Shown: positions 43,861 through 55,000 of the stretch, piece after piece
Numbering within the stretch: position 1 is the first letter of the stretch
Layout of the letters: each line of letters begins with the position of its first letter
From: an uncultured Mycoplasmatota bacterium
GTDB lineage: Bacteria; Bacillota_I; Bacilli_A; RF39; UBA660
Assembly: GCA_946528555.1 (NCBI GenBank)
Contig: CAMMYS010000033.1
Span: forward strand, 1-64,000
DNA length: 64,000 nucleotides
Direction: 5' to 3'
Made by a program: the position numbers and the translations under genes
The notes under the pieces: generated by a model
What the model saw: the letters and a program-made list of their open reading frames with translations, nothing else
Told to the model about the DNA's origin: nothing
Databases searched by the model: none

Positions 43861-44250
43861 ATGGTTAAATTATCAAATAGAGTTTCATATATATCAATAT
43901 TTGTAATTTTATTTGTTTTAATTGCCATATTTTTTATTGGTAGAAATATATACTTTTTAAATAATAATTTGGAACTAGAAGCAGTATTTTATATGTATGA
44001 AAAAAGTGGAGAACAGTATAAAGTTTCATATCTATATGAACACAAGAATAAGACATATTTTTTCAGTGAAATGGATGATAGTAAACCAAAACCAGCATCT
44101 AAAAAGATTATTTATTGTAATAAAAATAATATTAAGAGATGTGTTACTAACAAAGAAATTTATATAAAAGAGATAATTATTTCAATTTTTTTATTAATTC
44201 CTATACTTATTTTTATGATTATTTTTGGCCTAAAAAAAGGGAAAAATTGA
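43861..44250 (+). CDS. Small membrane protein with two helices and an outer loop domain
   Basis: The 129-residue protein has a hydrophobic helix near 12-32, a beta-rich loop of about 70 residues (YKVSYLYEHKNKTYFF, a DUF3592-like strand pattern) and a second helix near 103-124. The topology places the loop outside. TATAAT boxes and GATGTGGT lie upstream. The function is unknown. The following 310 bases are noncoding and full of palindromes. Confidence 0.55.
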   Translation: MVKLSNRVSYISIFVILFVLIAIFFIGRNIYFLNNNLELEAVFYMYEKSGEQYKVSYLYEHKNKTYFFSEMDDSKPKPASKKIIYCNKNNIKRCVTNKEIYIKEIIISIFLLIPILIFMIIFGLKKGKN

Positions 44251-44253
44251 CAC

Positions 44254-44462
44254 TTATGTATCGAAAATGATACATAAAATTTACATGTATTCTTTTACAT
44301 GTAAATAAAATGACAAACACATACTATATATATTATTATATATATATATATATAATATTAATGTACATTAATGTATAGCTGAAACATGTTACTTTTAACC
44401 ATGTATAGTAATCATTTGAAGGGAAAAAATCAGTTTACACAGTGTATCATATTTGATACACT
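44254..44462. promoter_or_regulatory. Palindrome-rich regulatory region upstream of the adhesin gene
   Basis: Four inverted repeats lie in 210 bases: 44254-44277 (TTATGTATC, six bases, GATACATAA), 44280-44305 (TTTACATGTA, six bases, TACATGTAAA), 44358-44371 (TTAATGTACATTAA) and 44441-44462 (AGTGTATCA, four bases, TGATACACT). The first and last share TGTATC-N6-GATACA exactly. An AT-rich alternating tract fills 44325-44357. None has a T-run behind it. These look like binding sites for one or more regulators, spaced about 185 nt apart, before the promoter at 44504. Confidence 0.65.
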
Positions 44463-44503
44463 TGTTTTATTTTCGAATCAAAAAAACTTTTTAAAAAAAA
44501 GCC

Positions 44504-44531
44504 TTGACAACCCATTTTTTCTGAATATAAT
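44504..44531 (+). promoter_or_regulatory. Promoter of the first Cna_B adhesin gene
   Basis: TTGACA at 44504-44509 and TATAAT at 44526-44531, spaced 16 nt, are both perfect. AAGGGGGAAT near 44547 is the ribosome site. The promoter of the second adhesin (48981-49008) has the same boxes and spacing. Confidence 0.75.
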
Positions 44532-44560
44532 ATTGTCTCGCATGTAAGGGGGAATAGGTC

Positions 44561-46972
44561 ATGCTTAAGAAATTATTAGCAATAGTAGTTATTGCAACAG
44601 TATTCTTTTTCAACTTCTCATATGTAGTTGCAGAAGAAAATATTATGGAAGGAGAAACTAAGGCAGAAGAATCTGTAGTAGTTGCCGTTAGCGAAAATGT
44701 TCAACCTGAACAAACTGTAGTTCCTGAAGAAACAGTTAATCAAGTTGATACTGAGAAGGTTAGCGATGTACCAGCTGTAGAAGAAACAGTTGCTGAAGAA
44801 CCAGTTGTTGTTGAAACACCAGTAGTTGATGGAAATGAAACTGCAGAAGCACAAACTTTAGAAGAACCAGTTGTTGAAGAACCAGCTCCAGTTATTAAAG
44901 CAACAAGAGCTGCTGCTCATGTATTAACAATTAATTTTGTAGATACAAGAACAAACACAACAACTACTAAGACTTATAAAAGTAATTCAACTAATACAAG
45001 AGTTGCTACATGGTCATATGTAGGATTAGAATCAATTGGTATGAATTATGTAAATGATTCTGAAACAAATTACAAATATTCATTCTTAGGTTGGTTTACT
45101 ACTGATGATCAACAAGTTAATAACGTTGAGGAAACTTCATTATTAGATGGTCTATTAGGTATTAAGAAAACATATAAAGGAACAACACAACCAACTACAT
45201 TAGATATTACAGTTGGTGAATTAACTGAAGATATTGAAATTACATTGTCTTCAAAATGGCAATCAAATTATATGGCATCAGTTACATTACATATTTATGA
45301 TACTAGACCTGCTAACAATAATAAGGAAATAACAATTAAGAATCCTACTAAAGTTATTAATACTAATACAAATGGTTCATTACAAAGAGTAGATTTAGAT
45401 CAAGTATTTCCTGCAGATGCAACATATACAGCATTTGCTTATAATGAAATGAAGACTAAAGAAAAAAATGGAGCACTAGAATATAAATTTGTAGGATGGA
45501 AAGATTCTAATGGAAATATTATTGGTAGTGAAGGATATGAATTTCCAGATGAATGGAAAACAGTTCTAGATAGTTATGAATTAAAAGATGAAAGAATTTC
45601 TAATGTTGATAAAAAGCAAAATTTATATTTAACTCTTAAGAAGATATTAGAAGTTACTGCTACATCAGATGTAGACATTAATATATATTCAGTTTGGGAA
45701 GAATTCACAACAGCTAATTTAACTCATATATATGAAGATGAAGTATCAACAGGTAGTGGTAGTTGGTCAAGCAAAACAGGTGGTGTAGTTGAATATACAC
45801 ACACATTCACTAATCCAGAAGATAAAACACCAAAAGAGGATTACAATTTCCTATATTGGCAATTTGAATTAAATGATGGTGAAGAAGACGATCAAGTAGA
45901 CGTTAATAAAAAATATTGTGAAGGTGAAGATTGTGCAAATGCAGAATTCACATATAGCTTAAAGAACAAACCAAGTAAATGGGAAGGAACAGTTTATTCT
46001 TATGCTTGGTGGCAAGCAAGCGTTACATTAAATTTATATGATGGTAAAGATTTATTAGGAACAGCTAAAACATTTGATAAGGTTAGCGTAAGTGATGTTT
46101 TAGAAAAAGATCCTGAAAAAGTTGGTTATAGATTCCTAGGATGGTTAGATTCAGAAGGAAACAAAGCAACTAAGACTTCATTTGAAGCAGATGTACCATC
46201 TAAAAACCCAGAAGTACGTTCTTATAATTTATATGCTTCTTGGGAAAGAATTATGAGAGATATAGTAGTTACTAAGGAATGGGATGACAGTGATAATAAT
46301 GATAAAGTTAGACCAGATAGTGTAACAGTATATTTAAAGAATGGCGATGAAACAGTTGAAACTGTTGAATTAAGCGAAGATAATAAATGGACTTATACAT
46401 TTAATGTTCCACAATTTGATGAAAAAGCTGAAATAGCTTATACAGTTGAAGAAAAAGAAGTAGAAGGATATACTACTGAAATTAATGGAACATTAGAAGA
46501 TGGATTTGTTATTACAAATACTCATGATGTTGAAACAGTTAAGGTTAGTGTTACAAAAGTATGGGATGATAAAGATAACTATAATGGTATGAGACCAGAA
46601 ACAGTTATGGTTGTATTATTAGCAAATGGAGAAGAAGTTGATTCAACTTTACTAAGTGAAGAAAATGGATGGACTTATACATTTGAAGCTGCTAAGAATG
46701 CAGATGGAAAAGAAATTGAATATACAATCAAAGAAGTTGAAGTTGAGAATTATTGGGTTGAAGTAGAAGGAAATATGACAGATGGATTTACAATTACTAA
46801 CACTTACTTCGGTGAAGGTGGTAATGATGATCCAATTCCAGAACCAGAACCTGAAACAACTCCAAGTTCAAATCCAAAAACTGGAGATAGTATATATACA
46901 TATATAGCAATGTTATTAATTAGTTTAATTGGATTAGTTAAAACAACATTTGCTTATAGAAAAAATAACTAA
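44561..46972 (+). CDS. Cell-surface protein with InlB-like repeats, two Cna_B domains and NPKTG sorting signal
   Basis: The 803-residue secreted protein has a signal peptide (about 1-24, cleaved before EENIM), an acidic Val/Pro/Glu-rich stalk, four beta-grasp-like units with FLGWFTTDD, FVGWKDSNG, FLYWQFEL and FLGWLDSEG, then two Cna_B domains (about 565-735) starting VTKEWDD and VTKVWDD and ending ITNTHD and ITNTYF. The Lys, Glu and Asn for the internal isopeptide bond are present. The end has NPKTGDS, a hydrophobic helix and YRKNN. This resembles (S/N)PxTG sortase signals rather than LPxTG. It should be linked to the wall as an adhesin or pilus-like protein. Confidence 0.85.
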   Translation: MLKKLLAIVVIATVFFFNFSYVVAEENIMEGETKAEESVVVAVSENVQPEQTVVPEETVNQVDTEKVSDVPAVEETVAEEPVVVETPVVDGNETAEAQTLEEPVVEEPAPVIKATRAAAHVLTINFVDTRTNTTTTKTYKSNSTNTRVATWSYVGLESIGMNYVNDSETNYKYSFLGWFTTDDQQVNNVEETSLLDGLLGIKKTYKGTTQPTTLDITVGELTEDIEITLSSKWQSNYMASVTLHIYDTRPANNNKEITIKNPTKVINTNTNGSLQRVDLDQVFPADATYTAFAYNEMKTKEKNGALEYKFVGWKDSNGNIIGSEGYEFPDEWKTVLDSYELKDERISNVDKKQNLYLTLKKILEVTATSDVDINIYSVWEEFTTANLTHIYEDEVSTGSGSWSSKTGGVVEYTHTFTNPEDKTPKEDYNFLYWQFELNDGEEDDQVDVNKKYCEGEDCANAEFTYSLKNKPSKWEGTVYSYAWWQASVTLNLYDGKDLLGTAKTFDKVSVSDVLEKDPEKVGYRFLGWLDSEGNKATKTSFEADVPSKNPEVRSYNLYASWERIMRDIVVTKEWDDSDNNDKVRPDSVTVYLKNGDETVETVELSEDNKWTYTFNVPQFDEKAEIAYTVEEKEVEGYTTEINGTLEDGFVITNTHDVETVKVSVTKVWDDKDNYNGMRPETVMVVLLANGEEVDSTLLSEENGWTYTFEAAKNADGKEIEYTIKEVEVENYWVEVEGNMTDGFTITNTYFGEGGNDDPIPEPEPETTPSSNPKTGDSIYTYIAMLLISLIGLVKTTFAYRKNN

Positions 46973-46999
46973 CTTATAGTTCAAAACTATAAGTTTTTT
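46972..46999 (+). terminator. Terminator of the first adhesin gene
   Basis: ACTTATAGT (46972-46980) pairs with ACTATAAGT (46986-46994), followed by TTTTT. Confidence 0.8.
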
Positions 47000-47004
47000 A
47001 TTTG

Positions 47005-47013
47005 TGATATAAT
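47005..47013 (+). promoter_or_regulatory. Extended -10 promoter of the GNAT gene
   Basis: TGATATAAT is a perfect extended -10. A TTG at 47018 is too close to it to be translated, so the ATG at 47033 after GAGTGAT is the start. Confidence 0.6.
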
Positions 47014-47032
47014 TATTTTGAGAGTGATAATT

Positions 47033-47674
47033 ATGACAAAAAACTTATATACAGAAAGATTGGATTTAAAAATTCCAACCATTAAAGAACAAAAAAGATT
47101 ATGGGAAATATTAATAAATGAAGATGTTAATAAATATTATTTTCCAACACCAGATAGAATATTTAATAAAAATAATTTTAAAAAAGATAATATAAATGAT
47201 TTAAAAAAAGCACGAAATATTTTTATGGAACAGTTATTAGATTGGAATAGACAAGAACCATTTTATGAAAAAAAGATAGAAAGTATTCAGCTTCAAGAAG
47301 ATTCTCAAAAGTATACTTGGAGTATATTTTTGAAAGATACAAATATAGTAATAGGACAAATAACTTGCCAATCAAAAGATGAAAAAAATGAATTAATTAG
47401 AGATGTAGGTTGGTATATAGATCCAAAATATCAAGGTCATGGATATGCATCTGAAGCAGCATTTACAATGTTAGATTATATGTTTAATGAAGTAGGTATA
47501 GAAGAAATAAAAACTAGTGCTGCAAAGATAAATATTGGTTCATGGAAGATAATGGAGAAGTTAGGATTTGAATATATTGGTGATAAAAAATCAACATACT
47601 TTGATGGTGATGAAATACTAATTTCTAAAGAATATTTTTGTAATAAAAAGATGTTTAATGACAATAAAAAATAG
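47033..47674 (+). CDS. GNAT-family N-acetyltransferase (RimJ/RimL-like)
   Basis: The roughly 213-residue protein has TERLDLKIPT at the start, IGQITCQ, then RDVGWYIDPKYQGHGYASEAAF, with the acetyl-CoA-binding Q/G-x-G motif, and IGSWKIMEKLGFEYIG. This is the RimJ/RimL branch that acetylates protein N-termini or amines. An insertion of about 45 residues between the first strand and the core is unusual. It sits between an adhesin and a lysozyme gene, without an obvious link. A bidirectional terminator follows. Confidence 0.85.
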   Translation: MTKNLYTERLDLKIPTIKEQKRLWEILINEDVNKYYFPTPDRIFNKNNFKKDNINDLKKARNIFMEQLLDWNRQEPFYEKKIESIQLQEDSQKYTWSIFLKDTNIVIGQITCQSKDEKNELIRDVGWYIDPKYQGHGYASEAAFTMLDYMFNEVGIEEIKTSAAKINIGSWKIMEKLGFEYIGDKKSTYFDGDEILISKEYFCNKKMFNDNKK

Positions 47675-47695
47675 GAATCAAATTCCTATTTTTTT
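47666..47695. terminator. Bidirectional terminator between the GNAT and GH25 genes
   Basis: AATAGGAAT and ATTCCTATT form the stem with a 3-nt loop, flanked by A- and T-runs. Confidence 0.75.
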
Positions 47696-47699
47696 ATGA

Positions 47700-48923
47700 T
47701 TAATTTTTAATTTTATTTTTATAAATTACATTAATATCAACAGCTCCACTTATGCCTGAAACTTTACCTCTAGATGTTGCTTGCCACATCATATATTCTT
47801 TTTTGAAGTCATTATTTGATGTGTAATATGCAAGCCAAGTATTGTTGTGAACATCCCATAATTTGTTTAAATAATATGCACTAGAATATAACATTGTATT
47901 ATATCCATGCTTTCCTAATTCTTCTTTAAATGTTAAATATAGATCATTTAAATCTTTAAAACTTAAATTATATTTGTTAAAACTTCCCCAATTTTCCCAG
48001 TCAAATGCAATAGGTAATTCTAGTGTTTGACCTTCTAAATTTTTAACTATAAATTCAGCTTGCTCTTTAACATCTTCTTTAGTTTTAGCATATGAATAGA
48101 AGTAAACTCCAACAGGAATTTTTTGTTCTTTGAAGCCTTTTAAGTTTGCTTTAAACTTACTATCAAGTTTTAATTTACCACTTGAAGGACCATATCCTAA
48201 TCTAATAATAGCAGCTTCAACGCCATCTTTTTTTACTTTAGAAAAGTTAATATCACCTTGCCAAACACTAACATCTACAGCTATCATTGTGTTCTCATTT
48301 TTGTACTTATCAATGTAATTTTGAACATCAATTTTTGGTTTTGAAGATGAGCTAGATGATGAAGAAGATGACTTAGGTTTTTTCTTAACAATAAGTTTAA
48401 AATCTTTAGATTCTTCATTACCACTGTCATCCCTAGCAATGTATTTTACCTTATATTCACCAACTTTATTTAGGTCAAAATTTCCTTCAATATGACAGTC
48501 AGGTTTAGATGTTTGATTGTCTCCACAAAGGTATTTATTGACAACTTTTTCTTCACTTGAACCAGTATAAACAGTGACACTACTACCACCTAAAATTAGA
48601 GGCTTAACATTATCAACAACACTATATTTTATTTCATAATTTTCAAAATTATAAGTGTTATCTCCAAGTGTAATTGTGTCCAAAGTTTCATTAGTTTCGA
48701 TACCAGTAAGGTCTCTCAAATATACCTTATCATTAAAGTTATAAGACAAATTTTCAAGTGTAATTATTTCTTTTTTAGTATCAATTTTTGCCTCATTTTT
48801 TTCACTTTCAACAGTCTCATTTTGATCAATTTTTGGAGTTTGCTTTAATACCAAAATGTATAAAAAATAACACCCTGTGAACACTAAAAAAACTAATATA
48901 ATTGTAATAATATTTTTCTTCAT
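47700..48923 (-). CDS. Membrane-anchored GH25 lysozyme (muramidase)
   Basis: The 407-residue protein has an N-terminal anchor (about 5-27), an acidic linker, an Ig-like/DUF5011 domain (about 85-182, KVGEYKVKYIARDDSGN), a Ser run of about ten residues, and a GH25 domain (about 200-400). The last has DVSVWQGDINF with the first Asp, IIRLGYG, GVYFYSYA, and IAFDWENW with the Asp-x-Glu pair. It cleaves beta-1,4 MurNAc-GlcNAc bonds in peptidoglycan. The gene is divergent from the giant adhesin, and the adhesin could need such remodelling to cross the wall. The promoter lies in 48924-48997. Confidence 0.9.
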   Translation of the reverse strand: MKKNIITIILVFLVFTGCYFLYILVLKQTPKIDQNETVESEKNEAKIDTKKEIITLENLSYNFNDKVYLRDLTGIETNETLDTITLGDNTYNFENYEIKYSVVDNVKPLILGGSSVTVYTGSSEEKVVNKYLCGDNQTSKPDCHIEGNFDLNKVGEYKVKYIARDDSGNEESKDFKLIVKKKPKSSSSSSSSSSKPKIDVQNYIDKYKNENTMIAVDVSVWQGDINFSKVKKDGVEAAIIRLGYGPSSGKLKLDSKFKANLKGFKEQKIPVGVYFYSYAKTKEDVKEQAEFIVKNLEGQTLELPIAFDWENWGSFNKYNLSFKDLNDLYLTFKEELGKHGYNTMLYSSAYYLNKLWDVHNNTWLAYYTSNNDFKKEYMMWQATSRGKVSGISGAVDINVIYKNKIKN

Positions 48924-48980
48924 AATATAGTTATATCACTTTTTAAAAACAATTAGAAGACAAACATTAAAAAAATTACC

Positions 48981-49008
48981 TTGACAAAAAAGAAAATATG
49001 AATATAAT
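48981..49008 (+). promoter_or_regulatory. Promoter of the giant Cna_B adhesin
   Basis: TTGACA at 48981-48986 and TATAAT at 49003-49008, spaced 16 nt, are both perfect. An ATG at 48998 lies between them and cannot be translated from this promoter, so the start is at 49046 after AGGGGGAAT. Confidence 0.75.
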
Positions 49009-49045
49009 AAATTACAAACGCGCAGTGTTTAGGGGGAATTTGGTT

Positions 49046-52000
49046 ATGAAGAAAAGACTATTTATAGGCGTAATTTTAACTTTTTTTATCTTCTTCGGAA
49101 TAGTAAATTTTGTTAAAGCTGAAGAAGTAGAATCTACAGAAAGTGAGGATAAACAAGCAGTAGTTGTTACTGATAATGCAACACCAGTTGCTCAAAGTGA
49201 TAGCTCGGTTGAGGAGCCACAAGAGTCACAACCAGCACCAGAAAATGTGCCACAAGAGCCATCTACTGAAACTATCAGTAATAGTAATGATAGTGAACTC
49301 AGCGGTGATAATAATGCTGATTCACAAGAGGTTGTTATTCCAAACAATACTAATACTTTAGAAGGAAATAGTACTCAAGTAGATAACAATAATAATGATA
49401 ATGAAAGTACTGGTAGCAATGACATTGTTAGTGATACAAATGTAAATGTTGATCCAACAAAAATAACAACATTAGCTAGCGGTGATAATAATATAAATAA
49501 TGAAAGCGATGAAGTTGTTGATGAACCAATTCAAACAAGAGAGGTTACCACAACAACAATTAATAGAGATTATAAAATTGAATCAGGAGAAGGAAAGAGT
49601 GTTACACTTTCAAAAATATTTGAAGACTTATCAATCGATATTAATCTTGCAGATGTAACAAATGTTGAAAGTAGTAGTCCAACACAAATTGTTGTTACTT
49701 CAACTTCTGGTGATTGGACAATCTCAAGTCCAAGTGTATTTTTAACACAAGAGACATTAACAGTTGAAACAGAAGGAACAAGATATGTTATAAGATTAAC
49801 AGATACAACAGTTCCAGATCATAGTAAAGAATTAATTGATAATGGTGATGGAACTTATACATTAGAATTAACAATTACAGGTGAAGCTGAAAAGCAACCA
49901 AACAATGTTAACGTTATAGTTATATTAGATGTATCTGGTAGTATGGATACAACAGCAACAACAGAAACAACATACACACCAACAACAGGAAATGGTAACA
50001 ATCTATATGGACTAGTAAATAATGAATACGTAGCATTAACTAGAACAGGTAGAGGAGCTAATAGTAGATATTGGTATAATTATCCTAACTGGATAGAATA
50101 CACAGGACAAAGATATACAAGACAAAATGCTAATAATAGTAGATTAGATGAAGCACAAGATGCAGTAAATAGTTTAGCTGAAGCTTTACTAGCAAACAAC
50201 GGAAAAGATGGTAACCCAGTAGACACTGTTGAGATATCATTAATAACTTTCTCAAATGGAGCAGACATTGCTCAAACACCAACAACAGATTTTGCAACAT
50301 TCCAATCAACAGTAAATGCATTAGATGCTGATGGTGGTACAAACTGGGAAGCAGCATTAAAGAAAGTATCAAATGTTAACTTTGGTGAAGGAGACAATGA
50401 TCCAGTATATGTAATATTTGTATCAGATGGAGCTCCAACATTTAGAGACACAAGAGATGGACATAATGATTGGAATGGAGATTATGGTGCATATGGTACT
50501 GGTTATGAACAACAACCAAATATGCAACGTAGTTATGACAATGCTATAGATGATGCTACAAATGTAGTAACAGCTATAGGTTCTAAAAATTTCTATACAA
50601 TATTTGCTTACGGTGGAGAAACTGGAGCAAATTATATGACTAGCTTAACAACTGAGTCAGGTGGTGTAGCAGCAAACAATTATACAGCTGCAAACACTGC
50701 AGGTTTACAAGAAGCATTTAATTCAATCTTAACAGCAATCGAAATGGCAGGTTTCGGAAATGTAGGATTAGATGATGGAACAACAAGTTATGTTGAACAT
50801 ACAAATTATGAAACTACATCTGATGTTAGTCAATTACTAGTAGTAGATGAAAGTTCATATAAATATTATAAGATTAAAAATGGGGTACAAGAAGAATGGA
50901 CTGATGCACCAAGCGCATCATTAGATGATAAAGGACATGTAGTTTGGAATTTATCTGAAGAAGGTGTTCTTGAAAATGGAGTTACTTATAAAGTTACATT
51001 TAGAGTATGGCCAAGCCAAGAAACATTAGATTTAATTGCAGACTTAAAAAATGATCCATCTTTATATAATAGTTTAGATGGAAACATTACAAAATATTTA
51101 GTAGAAGATGGTAATGGTGGATATACTTTATTAACAAATACAGTAGCATCATTAACATTTACAGATACAAGAGATGATAATCCTCAAGAAACAACAGCAA
51201 CTTATTCAAACCCAGAGCCAGTTAAAACAATGGCAACAGAATTATTATCTATTACAAAAGAATGGGATAATGATATTGATGATAAAGATAAATCACCAGT
51301 AACATTAAAAGTTTTAAAAGATGGTGAAGATTGGGAAACAATTTCATTAGGTGGAGATAAATGGACAGACAGTCGTTATATATCAATTGGTATTATGACT
51401 GTTGATGAAAATGGACAAGTTACAATTTTAGATTCAGGACATGATTTCTCATTTGGAGAATTAGGTTCAGATGTTTATAACTGGGAGTTAAAAGCACAAA
51501 CTGTTCACCCAATGTTAGTTAATGGAAAATTAGTAATATTAATATATGATGGAACAACAGCACCAACTTCAGGAACTGAAGGTGTTGATTGGTTCAAAAT
51601 TAATGTAGGAACAGCAGAAAATCCTTCTTATAAATATTATCTAAAAGGTGAGGAAACTCAAACAGCAAGTTTAACTGCTACAAATGAACGTAGAAGTTGG
51701 ATCGATATTACAAAGGCTGTTGAGTACGATCCACAATCTGCACACTTTGATGATCAAACATTTACTTTTGAAATAACAGTTCAAGATAAAGAAGCACAAG
51801 ATGTTTGGTTCTCAATTAAAGAAACAAAAGATAAAGATTCAAGATTTATTACAGCTGCTGATGGACTAGTTGTAACTGAAGCACAAAAAGAAAATGGAAC
51901 AGAATATTATTTTGTTCCAAGTGGAAGAACTTTTACAGTAAGTATGAAAGCTGGATGGAACTTACGTATTATAAACTTACTAAAAGGTACAACATATACT

Positions 52001-55000
52001 ATCAATGAAATTAACATTGATCCAAAATTTGAATTTAAAAATATTTCATATAATAATACTACTTATGTAGATGAAAATGGAACAACTGTAAGTTATGTTC
52101 CAACAATATCTAGTAAAACTGTTAGCGGAGAAATAAAGAGCGCTAACGTAGCATATGAATATACATATACTAATAAGAACGTATTAACAGAAATAGTTGT
52201 TACAAAAATTTGGGATGATGGAGATAATCAAAATCGTCCAGATACAATAACACTACATTTATATAATGGTACAAAAGAAGTTTCACAACCAACTACTTAT
52301 ACAGTTGATACAAAAACTGGAAATTGGGTATATACTTATGTAGAATTACCAGTATATGATGCAAATGGTAATAAAATAACTTATACTTTAGGATATTCTA
52401 ATGTACAAGGTGAAGATAAAGTTGATGGATATTTAGATCCAGTTATTACTGGTGATGCTATTAATGGATATTTTGTAACTAATACTTTAGCAGCAAATGT
52501 AAAAGTTGTAAAAGTATGGTCAGATGCAAATAACCAAGATGGTAAGAGAAAAGATGTTAATGCAGTAGTAACATTACTAGCTAATGGAGAAGATGCTGGA
52601 GAGCAATCTCAAAATGTTGGAATAACAAATGATTGGTCATATACATGGACTAACTTACCAGCATATATAAATGGTGTAGCAGTTGTTTACACAGTAAATG
52701 AAACAATGGCTGACGGAAGTGAATATACATTTATTCCAGGAGAAGCTTTCTCAGCAACAACAGATGTTAATGGAACAATAACTATTACAAATAGCTATGA
52801 ACCAAAAACAATATCTGTAATAGTAACAAAAGTATGGAATGATGCAAGTAACCAAGATGGTAAGAGAAAAAATGTAGGAGCAACAGCTCAATTATTAGCA
52901 AATGGAGTTGATGCTGGAAAAGAAACAGCAACTGTAGGAACAGCAGATGGTTGGTCATATACATGGACTAACTTACCAGTATATGCAAATGGTGTTGCAA
53001 TTGTTTATACAGTAAATGAAACAATGGCTGACGGAAGTGAATACTTATTTGATGGAAGTACTTCATTTACAGCAGCAGAAGAAACAAATGGAACAATAAC
53101 TATTACAAATAGCTATGAACCAAAAACAATTAACATTACAGTAGCAAAAGTATGGTCAGATGCAAATAACCAAGATGGTAAGAGAACTAACGTTGGCGGA
53201 GTAGCAACATTACTAGCTAACGGAGAAGATGCAGGAAAAGAAACTGCACAAGTAGGAACAACAAATAATTGGACTTATACATGGACTAACTTACCAGTAT
53301 ATGCAGATGGAGTAGCAATTGTTTATACAGTAAATGAAACAATGGCTAATACAAGCGAATATACATTTGAAGGAAGCACTTCATATGAAGCTACTGAAGA
53401 TACAAATGGAACAATAACTATTACAAATAGTTATGAACCAAAAACAATAAATGTTACAGTAACAAAAGTATGGTTAGATGAAAGTAACCAAGATGGTAAG
53501 AGAAAGAGTGTAGGAGCAACAGCTCAATTATTAGCAAATGGAGTTGATGCAGGACAACAAACTCAAAATGTTGGAATAACAGATAATTGGTCATATACAT
53601 GGACTAACTTACCAGTATATGCAAATGGTGTTGCTATCGTTTATACAGTAAATGAAACAATGGCTGACGGAAGTGAATACTCATTTGATGGAAGTACTTC
53701 ATTTACAGCAGCAGAAGAAACAAATGGAACAATAACTATCACAAATAGTTATGAACCAAAAACAATAAATGTTACAGTAACAAAAGTATGGAATGATACA
53801 AATAACCAAGATGGTAAGAGAAAAGATGTTAATGCAGTAGTAACATTATTAGCTAATGGAGAAGATGCTGGAGAACAATCTCAAAACGTAGGAATCACTA
53901 ATGATTGGTCATATACATGGACAAATTTACCAGTATATGCAAACGGAGTAGCAATTGTTTATACAGTAAATGAAACTATGGCTGATGGAAGTGAATATAC
54001 AATAGGTAGAATCACAAGTTATACAGCAAGTGAAGATACAAACGGAACTATTACAGTAACAAATAATTATAATGTTAAAACAACACAAGTTACAGTAACA
54101 AAAGTATGGAATGATGCAGATAACCAAGATGGTAAGAGAAAAAATGTAGGAGCAACAGCAATCTTATTAGCTAATGGAGTAGATGCTGGTGAAGAAGTTC
54201 AAACTGTTAGTACAGAAGATGGTTGGACATATACATGGACAAACTTACCAGTATATGCAAATGGTGTTGCAATTGTTTATACAGTTAACGAAACAATGGC
54301 TGATGGAAGTGAATATACATTTGAAGGAAGCACTTCATATGAAGCTACTGAAGATACAAATGGAACAATAACTATCACAAATAGTTATGAACCAAAAACA
54401 ATTAACATTACAGTAACAAAAGTATGGGATGATGCAAATAACCAAGATGGTAAGAGAACTAACGTTGGCGGAGTAGCAACATTATTAGCTAATGGAGAAG
54501 ATGCTGGAGAACAATCTCAAAACGTAGGAATCACTAATGATTGGTCATATACATGGACTAACTTACCAGTGTATGCAAACGGAGTAGCAATTGTTTATAC
54601 AGTAAATGAAACTATGGCTGATGGAAGTGAATATACATTTGAAGGAAGCACTTCATATGAAGCTACTGAAGAAACAAATGGAACAATAACTATTACTAAT
54701 AGTTATGAACCAAAGACAACAAGCATCACTGTTACAAAAGTATGGGATGATGCAAGTAATCAAGATGGTAAGAGAAAAGATGTAGGAGCAACAGTAACAT
54801 TATTAGCTAATGGTACTGATGCTGGAGAACAATCTCAAAGAGTATCAACTGAAGACGGTTGGTCATATACATGGACTAACTTACCAGTATACGCAAATGG
54901 TGTTGCTATCGTTTATACAGTAAACGAAACAATGTCTGATAATAGTGAATATACAATTGATGAAATTACAAGTTTCACAGCAAATGAAGAAGAAAATGGA

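Noticed and set aside
44325..44360. AT-alternating tract as a replication origin
   Set aside because: There are no DnaA-box clusters or dnaA/dnaN genes. It is better explained as part of an AT-rich regulatory region.
48998..49045. ATG at 48998 as the start of the giant adhesin
   Set aside because: It lies between the -35 and -10 boxes, and the residues before MKKRLF do not form a signal peptide start. The ATG at 49046 after AGGGGGAAT is used.
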